The notes under the pieces: model-generated
The model's input: only the letters and a program-made list of their open reading frames with translations
What the model was told of the DNA's origin: nothing
Databases searched by the model: none
Position numbers and translations under genes: made by a program
IMG/VR virus record: IMGVR_UViG_3300032093_000864
Location: 1 to 23,320 of that record
Source: a virus
Strand: one strand, 5' to 3'
Length of the DNA: 23,320 bases
In this document: piece after piece, positions 1 through 6,719 of the stretch
How the letters are laid out: each line of letters opens with the position of its first letter
Position numbering within the stretch: the first letter of the stretch is position 1

Positions 1-140
1 TCGATCCTTTTCTGTATGTGAGCCACCTCTTCTAGCGCCCGCACGAATGTCCTGTGTGCTTGCGTTGATTCTTTTTCTCGTTGTCGGCACGACAGCATTG
101 CCACCTTCAGTCGTGCCTTCCAGTATTGCAACCGTTTCAT
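1..140 (-). CDS. Small hypothetical phage protein, truncated by the window edge
   Basis: A reading frame of 46 codons begins with ATG at 140 and runs off the left edge without a stop. It starts MKRLQYWKARLKVAM and is rich in Lys, Arg and Gln, with a helical, possibly coiled-coil character. Its ATG overlaps the TGA of the upstream helicase gene by 4 nt (ATGA), so it is probably translated by coupling as the next gene of the minus-strand replication operon. I recognise no family. The call rests on the overlap and the open frame; the C-terminus is not visible. Confidence 0.6.
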   Translation of the reverse strand, partial: MKRLQYWKARLKVAMLSCRQREKESTQAHRTFVRALEEVAHIQKRI

Positions 141-1474
141 TTCAGTGCCTCCATCGCTATGTCGGAGATTGCTCGTTTGTCGTGTAGGGCTGCGTAGATC
201 TTTTCGTCAACCGTCTTCTCGGCGAGTAAGATATAGACCCAGACATCTCGCACTTGACCGGAACGATGGAGCCTTCCGACAGTTTGCTCGTATAGTTCCA
301 GCGACCACGGCAGCGACAGAAAGACCATGTGAGCCCCTCCGTGTTGTAGATTAAGGCCATGTCCTGCGGACTTTGGATGCACAGCGAGAAGCTCGATTTG
401 TCCGGCGTTCCATCGCTCAATCGCTCGGTCGTCGTCCAAGGTGGCAAGCCTTGGATAGCGGCGACGAAGTTCTGCCACCTCTTCTTGAAACTGGTAAACG
501 ATAAGGGTATTGGCATGTTGGTTCTCCTCCAGTAGTTCGTCTAATCGATCAAACTTGTGCCTGCTAAACCACACCGCTTTCTTGCTGGATGTAAACTGAC
601 CCGGCGCATCGCTCGCCACCCGGCTGCTGTCGTACACAAAGCCAGACGCCATCTGTTGCAACTTTGATGTAACGGCTGCTGCGTTAGCCGCCAGTATCTC
701 AGCTGTGGGGAACTGCACCACGAAGTCTTTTTTCATCTTTTCATACGGCTTGCGGTCGTCCAGTTCGCACCGCAGCTCGACCACATGACACGGCGGCAGC
801 TTGTCCTTGTACTCGCCAGGCTCAAGCACAAAGGTGGCTGGCTTGATGCGCTCCATGACCAACGACAGCGCGCTTGGGCGTGGCGCCCACTGCCCAAAGT
901 CGCGGTTCATACATACAAAGTATTGCTGCAAGAAGGCGCCTTTGGCACGGCCCAAGAGCTTCTCGTCAATGATCTTGCACTGACCGAAGACGTCCTCTAG
1001 CCCGTTACTGGTAAATGAGCCGGTCAACCCCCAGCGGATTTTAAATTGACCGATGACCTTGTGCAGGGCTTTGAAGCGTGTGCCTGATGGGTTCTTCAGT
1101 TTGGTTAGCTCGTCAAACACGATGGCATCGAACGATGACAGATCCTGCTCGGCCAGCCACTGGATATTGTCGTAGTTAATCGCCACGATGTGGGCGTCGG
1201 AGTCCAGCGCCTCGCCTCGGCTGCGCGGTGTGCCCACGGCTGTTCTGCAGTGCAGCTCCAGCGCCCACTTGCGCGCCTCGATGGGCCACACGTCCGTGCA
1301 GACGCGCTTGGGCGCCAGCACCAGAAAGCGAGACGCGTAGCCGTCTTTTACCATCGCCTGCATGGCGGTTAGCGTGATGGCCGTCTTGCCTGCACCGACA
1401 GGCGCCAAGATCATCGCCCGATCGCGTTCGTACAGGAAGTCGGCGGCTTCATCTTGGTACGGGCGCAGTTTCAC
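137..1474 (-). CDS. SNF2-type DEAD/DEAH-box superfamily 2 helicase
   Basis: A 445-residue superfamily 2 helicase or translocase of the compact SNF2-like type common in phage replication modules. Visible motifs are Walker A APVGAGKT (24-31), motif II DELT in place of DEAH (121-124), motif III GLTGS (149-153), motif V around SAGHGLNL (369-376) and motif VI QTVGRLHRSGQ (397-407), which is typical of SNF2 proteins. The family remodels DNA-protein complexes or branched DNA using ATP; its exact phage role (replication restart, recombination) is inferred. I chose GTG at 1474: it overlaps the upstream TGA by 4 nt, has GAGAGG upstream, and gives the usual LRPYQ start. A longer frame upstream would only add residues not typical of the family. 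It lies downstream of a VRR-NUC gene, a frequent pairing. Confidence 0.93.
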   Translation of the reverse strand: MKLRPYQDEAADFLYERDRAMILAPVGAGKTAITLTAMQAMVKDGYASRFLVLAPKRVCTDVWPIEARKWALELHCRTAVGTPRSRGEALDSDAHIVAINYDNIQWLAEQDLSSFDAIVFDELTKLKNPSGTRFKALHKVIGQFKIRWGLTGSFTSNGLEDVFGQCKIIDEKLLGRAKGAFLQQYFVCMNRDFGQWAPRPSALSLVMERIKPATFVLEPGEYKDKLPPCHVVELRCELDDRKPYEKMKKDFVVQFPTAEILAANAAAVTSKLQQMASGFVYDSSRVASDAPGQFTSSKKAVWFSRHKFDRLDELLEENQHANTLIVYQFQEEVAELRRRYPRLATLDDDRAIERWNAGQIELLAVHPKSAGHGLNLQHGGAHMVFLSLPWSLELYEQTVGRLHRSGQVRDVWVYILLAEKTVDEKIYAALHDKRAISDIAMEALK

Positions 1475-1710
1475 GGCGCGCCTCTCTCGCGAATAGCCAG
1501 CGCAGCCCAACGGTATTGCTCATCACCAGCAATCGACGCGACTGTTTGCGCACACGCCTCGCGCTCGGCTGCTGCGACTAAGGCCGCAAAGCGTTCAAGC
1601 TGTACTGGCATATCAATCCAGTGTTCACCCCAACCAGAAACAATAAGTTCATTTGTAATGCCAGCCTCTTGCGCCATGCGAATAACATCATCTCTGCTTA
1701 ATCCATTCAT
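1471..1710 (-). CDS. Conserved small phage protein of unknown function
   Basis: A 79-residue soluble protein starting MNGLSRDDVIRMAQEAG. The middle holds the segment LERFAALVAAAEREACAQ and the end AIRERGAP, a pattern I recognise from many short hypothetical proteins of proteobacterial phages (a helix with AAEREACA, then an AxAIRxRG tail). No function is known to me. A clear AAGGAG lies upstream of ATG 1710. The gene overlaps the VRR-NUC gene by 23 nt and the helicase gene by 4 nt, so it sits inside one minus-strand operon. A catalytic role is unlikely at this size; it could be an accessory or host-interaction factor. Confidence 0.75.
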   Translation of the reverse strand: MNGLSRDDVIRMAQEAGITNELIVSGWGEHWIDMPVQLERFAALVAAAEREACAQTVASIAGDEQYRWAALAIRERGAP

Positions 1711-1960
1711 CCACCATCTCCTTCGACCATAAACAGGCGTAGTTTTGTTTTAAGCGCAACACGTCGTTGCGGAATATCTTTTGCAGCTCGGACAACCGAC
1801 CACCTTTGGTTTTCAATTCGACAAACCATGTGCTGCCATCAGGCATACAAGCGATGCGGTCACTCACTCCACGCTGGCTGACCGACCTAAACTTGTACGT
1901 CTTGCCGCCAGCACGTTCGACTGCCCAGACAAAATAATTTTCGATTTCACTTTCACGCAT
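1688..1960 (-). CDS. VRR-NUC domain nuclease (PD-(D/E)XK)
   Basis: A 90-residue stand-alone VRR-NUC protein. The N-terminus MRESEIENYF is the usual opening, followed by KFRSVSQRGVSDRI (23-36), where D34 is the first acidic catalytic residue. FVELK (46-50) supplies E48 and K50 of the PD-(D/E)XK core, and Q60 follows in the conserved helix. VRR-NUC enzymes are structure-specific endonucleases, in phages usually encoded beside an SNF2 helicase, and probably process branched replication or recombination intermediates. I chose ATG at 1960 over a TTG at 1996, because the domain begins there and the TTG would add 12 non-conserved residues. ATG 1960 has no well-placed SD, but it falls at the predicted transcription start of a minus-strand promoter, so the message may be leaderless. 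Confidence 0.9.
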   Translation of the reverse strand: MRESEIENYFVWAVERAGGKTYKFRSVSQRGVSDRIACMPDGSTWFVELKTKGGRLSELQKIFRNDVLRLKQNYACLWSKEMVDEWIKQR

Positions 1961-1966
1961 GGCCGA

Positions 1967-1996
1967 AATATAACACCCTAAAAAAGTATTTGACAA
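1967..1996 (-). promoter_or_regulatory. Candidate sigma70 promoter for the minus-strand helicase operon
   Basis: Read on the minus strand, TTGTCA (1996-1991, 5 of 6 matches) is followed after 18 nt by TATATT (1972-1967, 5 of 6). The expected start falls at about 1960, on the ATG of the VRR-NUC gene, which would make a leaderless transcript. Its -35 overlaps the -35 of the plus-strand promoter, so the two would compete for polymerase. Confidence 0.55.
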
Positions 1997-2018
1997 GGAT
2001 TATTTTGTCCGGCATAGT
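1990..2018 (+). promoter_or_regulatory. Candidate sigma70 promoter for the plus-strand replication operon
   Basis: A perfect -35 TTGACA (1990-1995) and a 17-nt spacer lead to CATAGT (2013-2018, 4 of 6). Transcription would start near 2025, giving a leader of about 27 nt before ATG 2052 that contains the SD GGGAG (2038-2042). This is the only convincing promoter ahead of the replication genes. Confidence 0.6.
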
Positions 2019-2051
2019 CGGGGCTCAAATACTAAACGGGAGTACAGTCAA

Positions 2052-2216
2052 ATGAACGAAAACTCAATTAAAGTTACGCCAAACAACGTAAAAACTGTTA
2101 GCGTCCGCGAAGTTGAAATTCAATTCTTGCAATGGATGCACCCCACTATTGGTGTTGTACCTGTCGATCCTAAAACCCCGTTAATTTTAAAAGCTCAAAT
2201 ACGGGAGGAAGTGTGA
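2052..2216 (+). CDS. Small hypothetical protein, first gene of the replication operon
   Basis: A 54-residue protein that begins MNENSIKVTPNNVKTVSVRE and ends LILKAQIREEV. It has an SD (GGGAG) 9 nt before its ATG and is the first frame after the plus-strand promoter. Its TGA overlaps the GTG of the DUF2800 nuclease gene by 4 nt, and the nuclease's SD (GGGAGG) lies inside its last codons. This translational coupling supports it being real. The residue pattern (beta-prone N-terminus, one Trp-Met-His patch QWMHP at 27-31) suggests no family to me. It may simply be a leader cistron that sets nuclease expression. Confidence 0.7.
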   Translation: MNENSIKVTPNNVKTVSVREVEIQFLQWMHPTIGVVPVDPKTPLILKAQIREEV

Positions 2217-3334
2217 ACCATTCTAATATCGTCGGTGGCTCGACCGCCAAGCGCGTCATCAACTGCCCAGCATCCGTTGCGCTCTGCGCCAAGATGCCAC
2301 CCAAACCCTCGAGTGAACACGCAGACCGTGGCACACTACTGCACAACGTGATTGCCGAGCTGCTCGAGTTCGACAAGCCACCCGCGCAGTGCATTGGCGC
2401 AACTTACAAAGATCAGGTTCTGACACAGGAGCTAATTGATGAGAAGATTATTCCCGCTCTTGAAGCACTCGACGAAGTCGATCCCGACAAGACGATGGAG
2501 TACATGGTGGAGACCCGAGTTGGGTTTGGCGATTATCTGCCTGGTGTCTTTGGTAGCACTGATCTACTTGGGCGTAAAGGTAAACGCGCAATCGTTCTGG
2601 ATTGGAAATTTGGCGATGGTGTATCTGTGGATGCTGTGGAAAACCCTCAGCTACTATTTTACGCAGCTGCGGCAATGCGAACCCCCGCAGCCCAATGGAT
2701 CTTCGAAGGTGTAGAAGAGATCGAGTGCATCATCGTGCAGCCGCCTGCAGTGCGGCGCTGGGTGACAACACCAGAGCGCGTTAAGCAGTTCGAGGCCGAG
2801 TTGGCAGCTGCTGTGCGTGAGTCGTCGTGGCCCGAGCCCACCATGAAAACAGGTGAGCACTGCCGCTGGTGCGCAGCCAAACCGATCTGCCCGCAGATGA
2901 CTGGCGAAGTCGAGCGTGCGTTGCGCGTGCAGCTGGCGAACCTGCCGGCAGAACAGATCGCGATGCAGTTAGAGCAAGCCGACCGGCTGGAAGACTACAT
3001 CAAAGACCTGCGCGCGTTGGCGTTTCAGATGCTGGAGAACGAACGCCCAGTGCCAGGTTACAAGTTAGTCGCTAAACAAGCACGTCGGCAGTGGGTGGAC
3101 GAGACCAAAGCGAAAGATTTTCTGTTAAAGTCACTCGTCGAGCCGTACAAAGAACTTGAAGTTATTTCTCCCGCGCAGGCGGAGAAACTCCTAAAAAAGA
3201 TTAAAGTCGAATTACCGTCGGATCTGGTCGTATCGGTTTCGTCGGGTAGTACGTTGGCTACCGAAGATGATGCACGGCCAGCGGTGTTGCAAATCGGCAA
3301 ACAATTATTGCAGGCGTTAAATAAACTCATATGA
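2213..3334 (+). CDS. DUF2800 Cas4/RecB-like PD-(D/E)XK nuclease
   Basis: A 373-residue protein matching the phage DUF2800 family, distant kin of Cas4 and the RecB/AddB nuclease. The early CPAS at 18-21 and RGTLLH at 39-44 (H44) precede the core: GSTDLL at 114-119 (D117), then VLDWKFG at 128-134 (D130, K132), then NPQLLFYA at 144-151 (Q145, Y150). C18, C217, C220 and C226 (CRWCxxxxxC) are placed like the four ligands of the Cas4/AddB iron-sulfur cluster. The C-terminal third is helical. Known relatives act as exonucleases in recombination; a role in phage end processing or single-strand annealing is inferred. Start GTG 2213 has GGGAGG 4 nt upstream and overlaps the previous stop; its own stop overlaps the HNH start. 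Confidence 0.9.
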   Translation: MNHSNIVGGSTAKRVINCPASVALCAKMPPKPSSEHADRGTLLHNVIAELLEFDKPPAQCIGATYKDQVLTQELIDEKIIPALEALDEVDPDKTMEYMVETRVGFGDYLPGVFGSTDLLGRKGKRAIVLDWKFGDGVSVDAVENPQLLFYAAAAMRTPAAQWIFEGVEEIECIIVQPPAVRRWVTTPERVKQFEAELAAAVRESSWPEPTMKTGEHCRWCAAKPICPQMTGEVERALRVQLANLPAEQIAMQLEQADRLEDYIKDLRALAFQMLENERPVPGYKLVAKQARRQWVDETKAKDFLLKSLVEPYKELEVISPAQAEKLLKKIKVELPSDLVVSVSSGSTLATEDDARPAVLQIGKQLLQALNKLI

Positions 3335-3858
3335 ACACAATACCAATTAACATGTTGAGACAGATATTTGATTGTGATCCAACAACAGGCGTCGTTTACT
3401 GGAAAATACCGCGTAGAGGCGTTGTAGCCGGAGATACTGCAGGTCATCTATGTAAATCAACTGGGTATGAAAAGATTACTTTTGGTCGTCGTGGTTTTAG
3501 AACGCATAGGGTGATTTGGGCTTTGGTGCATGGGGTGTGGCCAGAAGTCGATGTAGACCACATCAACGGCAATCGAAGTGACAACCGTATCTGTAATTTA
3601 CGTTTGGCGTCCAGAGCAGAAAACATACGTAGTATGAAAACGCGTAAGAATAAGAAGTGCGCCTTAAAAGGCGCTACGCCGTACAAAGGTAGAACAGACA
3701 AGTTTGTAGCCCAAATAAGAATTGACGGAGAACAGCGAAAAATAGGCGTGTTTTCGACTGAACAAGAAGCGCACGATGCGTATTGCGATGCTGCAGTAAA
3801 AGCGTTCGGGCGTTTCTTCAACCCTGATTGTTCTTGCCACCAATCAGGGGTTATGTAA
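3331..3858 (+). CDS. HNH endonuclease with C-terminal AP2 DNA-binding domain
   Basis: A 175-residue free-standing homing-type endonuclease. The HNH core is at 59-93: HR at 59-60, DHINGN at 76-81 and DNRICNLR at 84-91. A basic linker (KTRKNKK, 103-109) leads to an AP2-like DNA-binding domain (112-166) with IGVFSTEQEAHDAY and the closing AVKAFGRFFN. Such proteins nick or cut DNA at intron or intergenic sites and promote their own spread; no intron is evident here. ATG 3331 overlaps the upstream TGA by 4 nt without an SD, so translation is presumably coupled; ATG 3352 is an alternative start. Codon use is more AT-rich than in its neighbours, consistent with a recent insertion between DUF2800 and the SSB candidate. 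Its 3' end carries half of the RNA pseudoknot. Confidence 0.9.
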   Translation: MNTIPINMLRQIFDCDPTTGVVYWKIPRRGVVAGDTAGHLCKSTGYEKITFGRRGFRTHRVIWALVHGVWPEVDVDHINGNRSDNRICNLRLASRAENIRSMKTRKNKKCALKGATPYKGRTDKFVAQIRIDGEQRKIGVFSTEQEAHDAYCDAAVKAFGRFFNPDCSCHQSGVM

Positions 3859-3868
3859 GTAGTGGCAA
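3822..3868 (+). promoter_or_regulatory. H-type RNA pseudoknot in the leader of the ssDNA-binding-protein candidate
   Basis: Stem 1 is nine perfect pairs, CCCTGATTG (3822-3830) with CAATCAGGG (3841-3849). Its loop contains TTGCCAC (3834-3840), which pairs perfectly over 7 bp with GTGGCAA (3862-3868). Loop 1 is 3 nt, the stems abut directly, and loop 3 is 12 nt, which fits a coaxially stacked H-type pseudoknot. An A/T-rich, weakly structured stretch with the SD AAAGGAAA follows, up to ATG 3898. The arrangement resembles the T4 gene 32 operator; function is inferred. Confidence 0.55.
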
Positions 3869-3897
3869 ACAATAAACTTTAAGTAAAGGAAACTACA

Positions 3898-4524
3898 ATG
3901 TCATTCGCTATAGCAAACCTGCCAAACGTATCCGCGCTCACGACTGCGCTTCGTTCATTGGAACAAGATGTCGGCGCCGTTGGCTCCGTCATTCTGAAGA
4001 TGGACAAGGGCGGCCACTGGGTCTACGGTGCGAACCAAAGCGAAGTCGAAGACGGCACTACATGGGCAGTCAATCCTATGTCGTTCGTTCACGGCTTCAT
4101 CGCATGGGGTGAGGGTGAAGTGCTGGCCGAGAAGATGGTGCCAGTCACTGAGCCGCGTCCTGAAGTCGGTGTTGCGCCGCCTGATGCGAAGAAGGGCTGG
4201 GAAGTGCAGGTTGGAATGGGGCTGAAATGCCTCTCCGGTCAGGACAAGGACTTGGAGGTGCGTTATACCGTCACGTCTGTGGGTGGTAAGCGCGCTGTCC
4301 AGCAGTTGGGCGTTGCGATTGCTGCACAAGTCGAAGCCGATCAAAGCAAGCCTGTGCCGGTTGTGCGTCTTAAAAAAGACCACTATCAGCACAAGTCGTA
4401 CGGCAAGATCTACACACCGGTCTTTGAGATCGTTGAGTGGATCAGCATGGATGGCAAGTCGACCGACGCAGTTGAAGAGACTGCTGACGCCGAAGCAGCA
4501 CCTGCCCGCCGCCGTCGCGGCTAA
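3898..4524 (+). CDS. Conserved phage replication protein, probable ssDNA-binding protein
   Basis: A 208-residue protein of a conserved phage family that I know only from replication modules like this one. Recognisable segments are HWVYGANQSEVEDGTTWAVNP (split around residues 40-60), FVHGFIAWGEGEVLAEKMVP (63-82), a central block around GLKCLSGQDKDLEVRYTVTS, and SYGKIYTPVFEIVEWISMDG (near 167-187). The tail is Ala/Glu-rich and ends RRRRG. Beta-rich character, size, and position just before the polymerase suggest a single-stranded DNA-binding role; this is inference, since no OB-fold signature can be proven by eye. The SD AAAGGAAA is well placed. A pseudoknot immediately upstream supports autogenous control, as for T4 gp32. 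It is not the DUF2815 protein often found here, although it may be its functional equivalent. Confidence 0.65.
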   Translation: MSFAIANLPNVSALTTALRSLEQDVGAVGSVILKMDKGGHWVYGANQSEVEDGTTWAVNPMSFVHGFIAWGEGEVLAEKMVPVTEPRPEVGVAPPDAKKGWEVQVGMGLKCLSGQDKDLEVRYTVTSVGGKRAVQQLGVAIAAQVEADQSKPVPVVRLKKDHYQHKSYGKIYTPVFEIVEWISMDGKSTDAVEETADAEAAPARRRRG

Positions 4525-4600
4525 GTAGCATGGGGGAAAGCGGATGCTGACCAGTTAGCTGAAATGCAAAGGCAGTGCAGCGAGTACCCCACCTTTTCTA

Positions 4601-4673
4601 TGACCCCGGTCATCTAATCATCAGGCTCTTCCTTGGTCGGTTCGGCCTGATGCTGGCAAGATGACAGGGGTCA
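4601..4673 (+). promoter_or_regulatory. Long nested hairpin in the DNA polymerase leader
   Basis: The gene-free stretch 4525-4682 contains an outer stem of 14 positions with 13 pairs, TGACCCCGGTCATC (4601-4614) with GATGACAGGGGTCA (4660-4673). Inside it is a perfect 8-bp stem, CATCAGGC (4619-4626) with GCCTGATG (4645-4652), closing an 18-nt loop. The right arm includes AGGGG (4666-4670), the only SD-like sequence ahead of ATG 4683, so folding would hide it. Bases 4525-4600 hold smaller imperfect hairpins only. Roles as translational operator, attenuator or replication element are all possible. Confidence 0.55.
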
Positions 4674-4682
4674 CCCTCTACC

Positions 4683-6674
4683 ATGACCGTATTGTTTGCA
4701 GATTTCGAGACCCGCAGTCGTTGCGACCTTCCGTCGCGCGGCGGGTACAACTACAGCTTAGACGCAAGCACATCCATTCTGTGCTTTTCCTATGCTTTTG
4801 GAGACGACGATGTACAAACGTGGACGCCAGATCAACCATTCCCTGAATCAGTATCAGAACACATTCGCGCTGGTAAACAACTGCGGTTTCATAACGCCGG
4901 TTTTGATCGTCAGATCTTTTGGAATGTCTTATGCCAAGATTTTGGCGTACCGAAGCCTGCGCTTGAACAATTCTACTGCACCGCTGCACAAGCGCGTGCG
5001 AACTGCTTACCTGGCAGCCTCGAAGACGTCGGACGAGCCATCAGCAGCAATATGCGAAAAGACCACCGAGGAAGCCAGCTTATCCGACTACTTTCCATCC
5101 CTCGCGCTGATGGATCGTTTAACAATTCGCCAGAACTAATGGCCGAGATGATCCGCTATTGCGAACAAGACGTCCGTGCCATGCGCGCGATTTCCAAGGC
5201 CATGCGGCCACTATCCGAGCAGGAGCTGGCCGACTACCACACCAACGAGCGCATCAACGACCGTGGCGTGCTGCTGGATCTACCACTGGCACAAGCGGCC
5301 ATTCGCTACGCATCGGTCGAACTCGAAGAGATCGAGACGTTAGTCGCTGAGCTGACCGAAGGTGAGATCGCGTCGGTGCGCAGTCCGCGCATGAAGTCGT
5401 GGGTCATGGCCCGCGTCGGACCGCAAGCGTTAAAGATGATGGAGACGTACAAGGACGGCGAACTAAAGTACAGTATCGACAAGTCTGTACGCGCTAATTT
5501 GCTGGCTTTTGCCGAGGAGAACCCTGATGAGATTCCGACCACTGTTGCGGACGTCATTCAATGCGCAGATGACCTCTGGGCGTCGTCGGTTGCGAAGTTC
5601 AGCCGCCTTGCGAGCCTGGCAGATGAAGACGATCAACGAGTACGAGGTGCTTTCGTATTTGCAGGAGGATCTGCCACAGGACGTGCTTCAAGCTATGGCG
5701 CGCAAGTTCACAACTTTACGCGCAAGTGCGCCGCAGCCCCAGATGACGTTAGGCACGCTATGGTCAGAGGCCACAGCATCGTCCCAGGATTTGGAAAACG
5801 CGTTACTGATGTTCTCAAGGGAATGCTCCGGCCCGCACTGATCCCCGCACCCGGTAAACAGTTCGTTGTCGCCGATTGGTCAGCGGTCGAAGCACGGGTG
5901 ACCGCTTGGGCATCAGCCGACCCGCAGGCCGAGGAGGTGCTAGACACCTTCCGCGCAGGCAAAGACATTTACATCCGCGAAGCCGCCGGCATCTATCGTG
6001 TGCCGTATGAGGAGATCGCCGAAGAATACGAAGCCACCGATCAATCCGAGCGGCGCCAGATCGGCAAGGTCGCGATCCTTTCGTTAGGGTTTGGCGGCTC
6101 GATCGGCGCCTTCTCGGCGATGGGCCGCAATTACGGTGTCTTCATGCCCGAGTCGGATTCGCGCCGCATTGTAGACGCATGGCGTCGCGCGAACCCGTGG
6201 GCGGTGCGTTACTGGGGCAAGCTCGAAGAGGCGTACACAAGGGCGCTGCGCAATCCTGGACGGGAGTTCACCGCTGGGCGGGTGACGTACCTGTTCCAAG
6301 GTCAGCATCTTTGGTACGCATTACCGTCAGGTCGCATTCTGTGCTACCCGTTCGCACGGTTCGAGGGCGACGAGATCACGTACGTCAAGGCAGCCTGGAA
6401 GCCGGCAGCAGACGCCAAAGAATGGCCACGGGCACGCTTGTGGCGCGGGCTCGCCTGTGAGAATATAACGCAGGCGGTCGCCAACGATCTGCTACGGCAC
6501 GCTTTACGCCAATTAGATGACGTAGTGCTGCACGTGCATGATGAGATCGTTCTGGAGACGGCAGACCCTGATGCACCCAATACCCTAAAGCAAGTGATGT
6601 GCACTGCGCCCGATTGGGCTGCAGGGCTCCCTTTGAACGCCGGTGTCAAAACTATGACGCGCTACGGCAAATAA
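4683..6674 (+). CDS. Family A (Pol I-like) DNA polymerase with 3'-5' exonuclease
   Basis: A 663-residue replicative polymerase. The proofreading exonuclease carries motif I FADFETRS (D7, E9), motif II FHNAGFDRQIF (D75) and motif III YCEQDVRAM (Y159, D163). The polymerase domain has motif A VVADWSAVEAR (D398, E403), motif B from R458 and K462 to GFGG, and motif C HVHDE (D620, E621). There is no 5' nuclease domain, and the length is short for the family, as is usual in podo- and siphoviruses. The residue aligned with E. coli F762 (motif-B Lys plus four) is L466, and the one aligned with Y766 is F470. The exonuclease motif at residue 7 fixes ATG 4683 as the start despite a weak SD. It is preceded by a long hairpin and followed by a terminator-like hairpin. 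Confidence 0.97.
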   Translation: MTVLFADFETRSRCDLPSRGGYNYSLDASTSILCFSYAFGDDDVQTWTPDQPFPESVSEHIRAGKQLRFHNAGFDRQIFWNVLCQDFGVPKPALEQFYCTAAQARANCLPGSLEDVGRAISSNMRKDHRGSQLIRLLSIPRADGSFNNSPELMAEMIRYCEQDVRAMRAISKAMRPLSEQELADYHTNERINDRGVLLDLPLAQAAIRYASVELEEIETLVAELTEGEIASVRSPRMKSWVMARVGPQALKMMETYKDGELKYSIDKSVRANLLAFAEENPDEIPTTVADVIQCADDLWASSVAKFSRLASLADEDDQRVRGAFVFAGGSATGRASSYGAQVHNFTRKCAAAPDDVRHAMVRGHSIVPGFGKRVTDVLKGMLRPALIPAPGKQFVVADWSAVEARVTAWASADPQAEEVLDTFRAGKDIYIREAAGIYRVPYEEIAEEYEATDQSERRQIGKVAILSLGFGGSIGAFSAMGRNYGVFMPESDSRRIVDAWRRANPWAVRYWGKLEEAYTRALRNPGREFTAGRVTYLFQGQHLWYALPSGRILCYPFARFEGDEITYVKAAWKPAADAKEWPRARLWRGLACENITQAVANDLLRHALRQLDDVVLHVHDEIVLETADPDAPNTLKQVMCTAPDWAAGLPLNAGVKTMTRYGK

Positions 6675-6701
6675 AAAAGCCGCCTGGCAGGGCGGCTCTT
6701 T
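6673..6701. terminator. Terminator-like hairpin between polymerase and primase genes
   Basis: AGCCGCC (6678-6684) pairs perfectly with GGCGGCT (6691-6697) around a 6-nt loop. On the plus strand the tail is a weak CTTTC. On the minus strand the hairpin is followed by six T, a classic Rho-independent terminator. It overlaps the polymerase stop codon region. In the plus direction it is probably only a partial attenuator; in the minus direction it would stop antisense transcription. Confidence 0.6.
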
Positions 6702-6719
6702 CAACTACCGGAGACTACG

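Noticed and set aside
4525-4682. tRNA or group I intron in the polymerase leader
   Set aside because: No cloverleaf, no TTC-like loop with proper arms and no intron core motifs; the stem is a simple nested hairpin.
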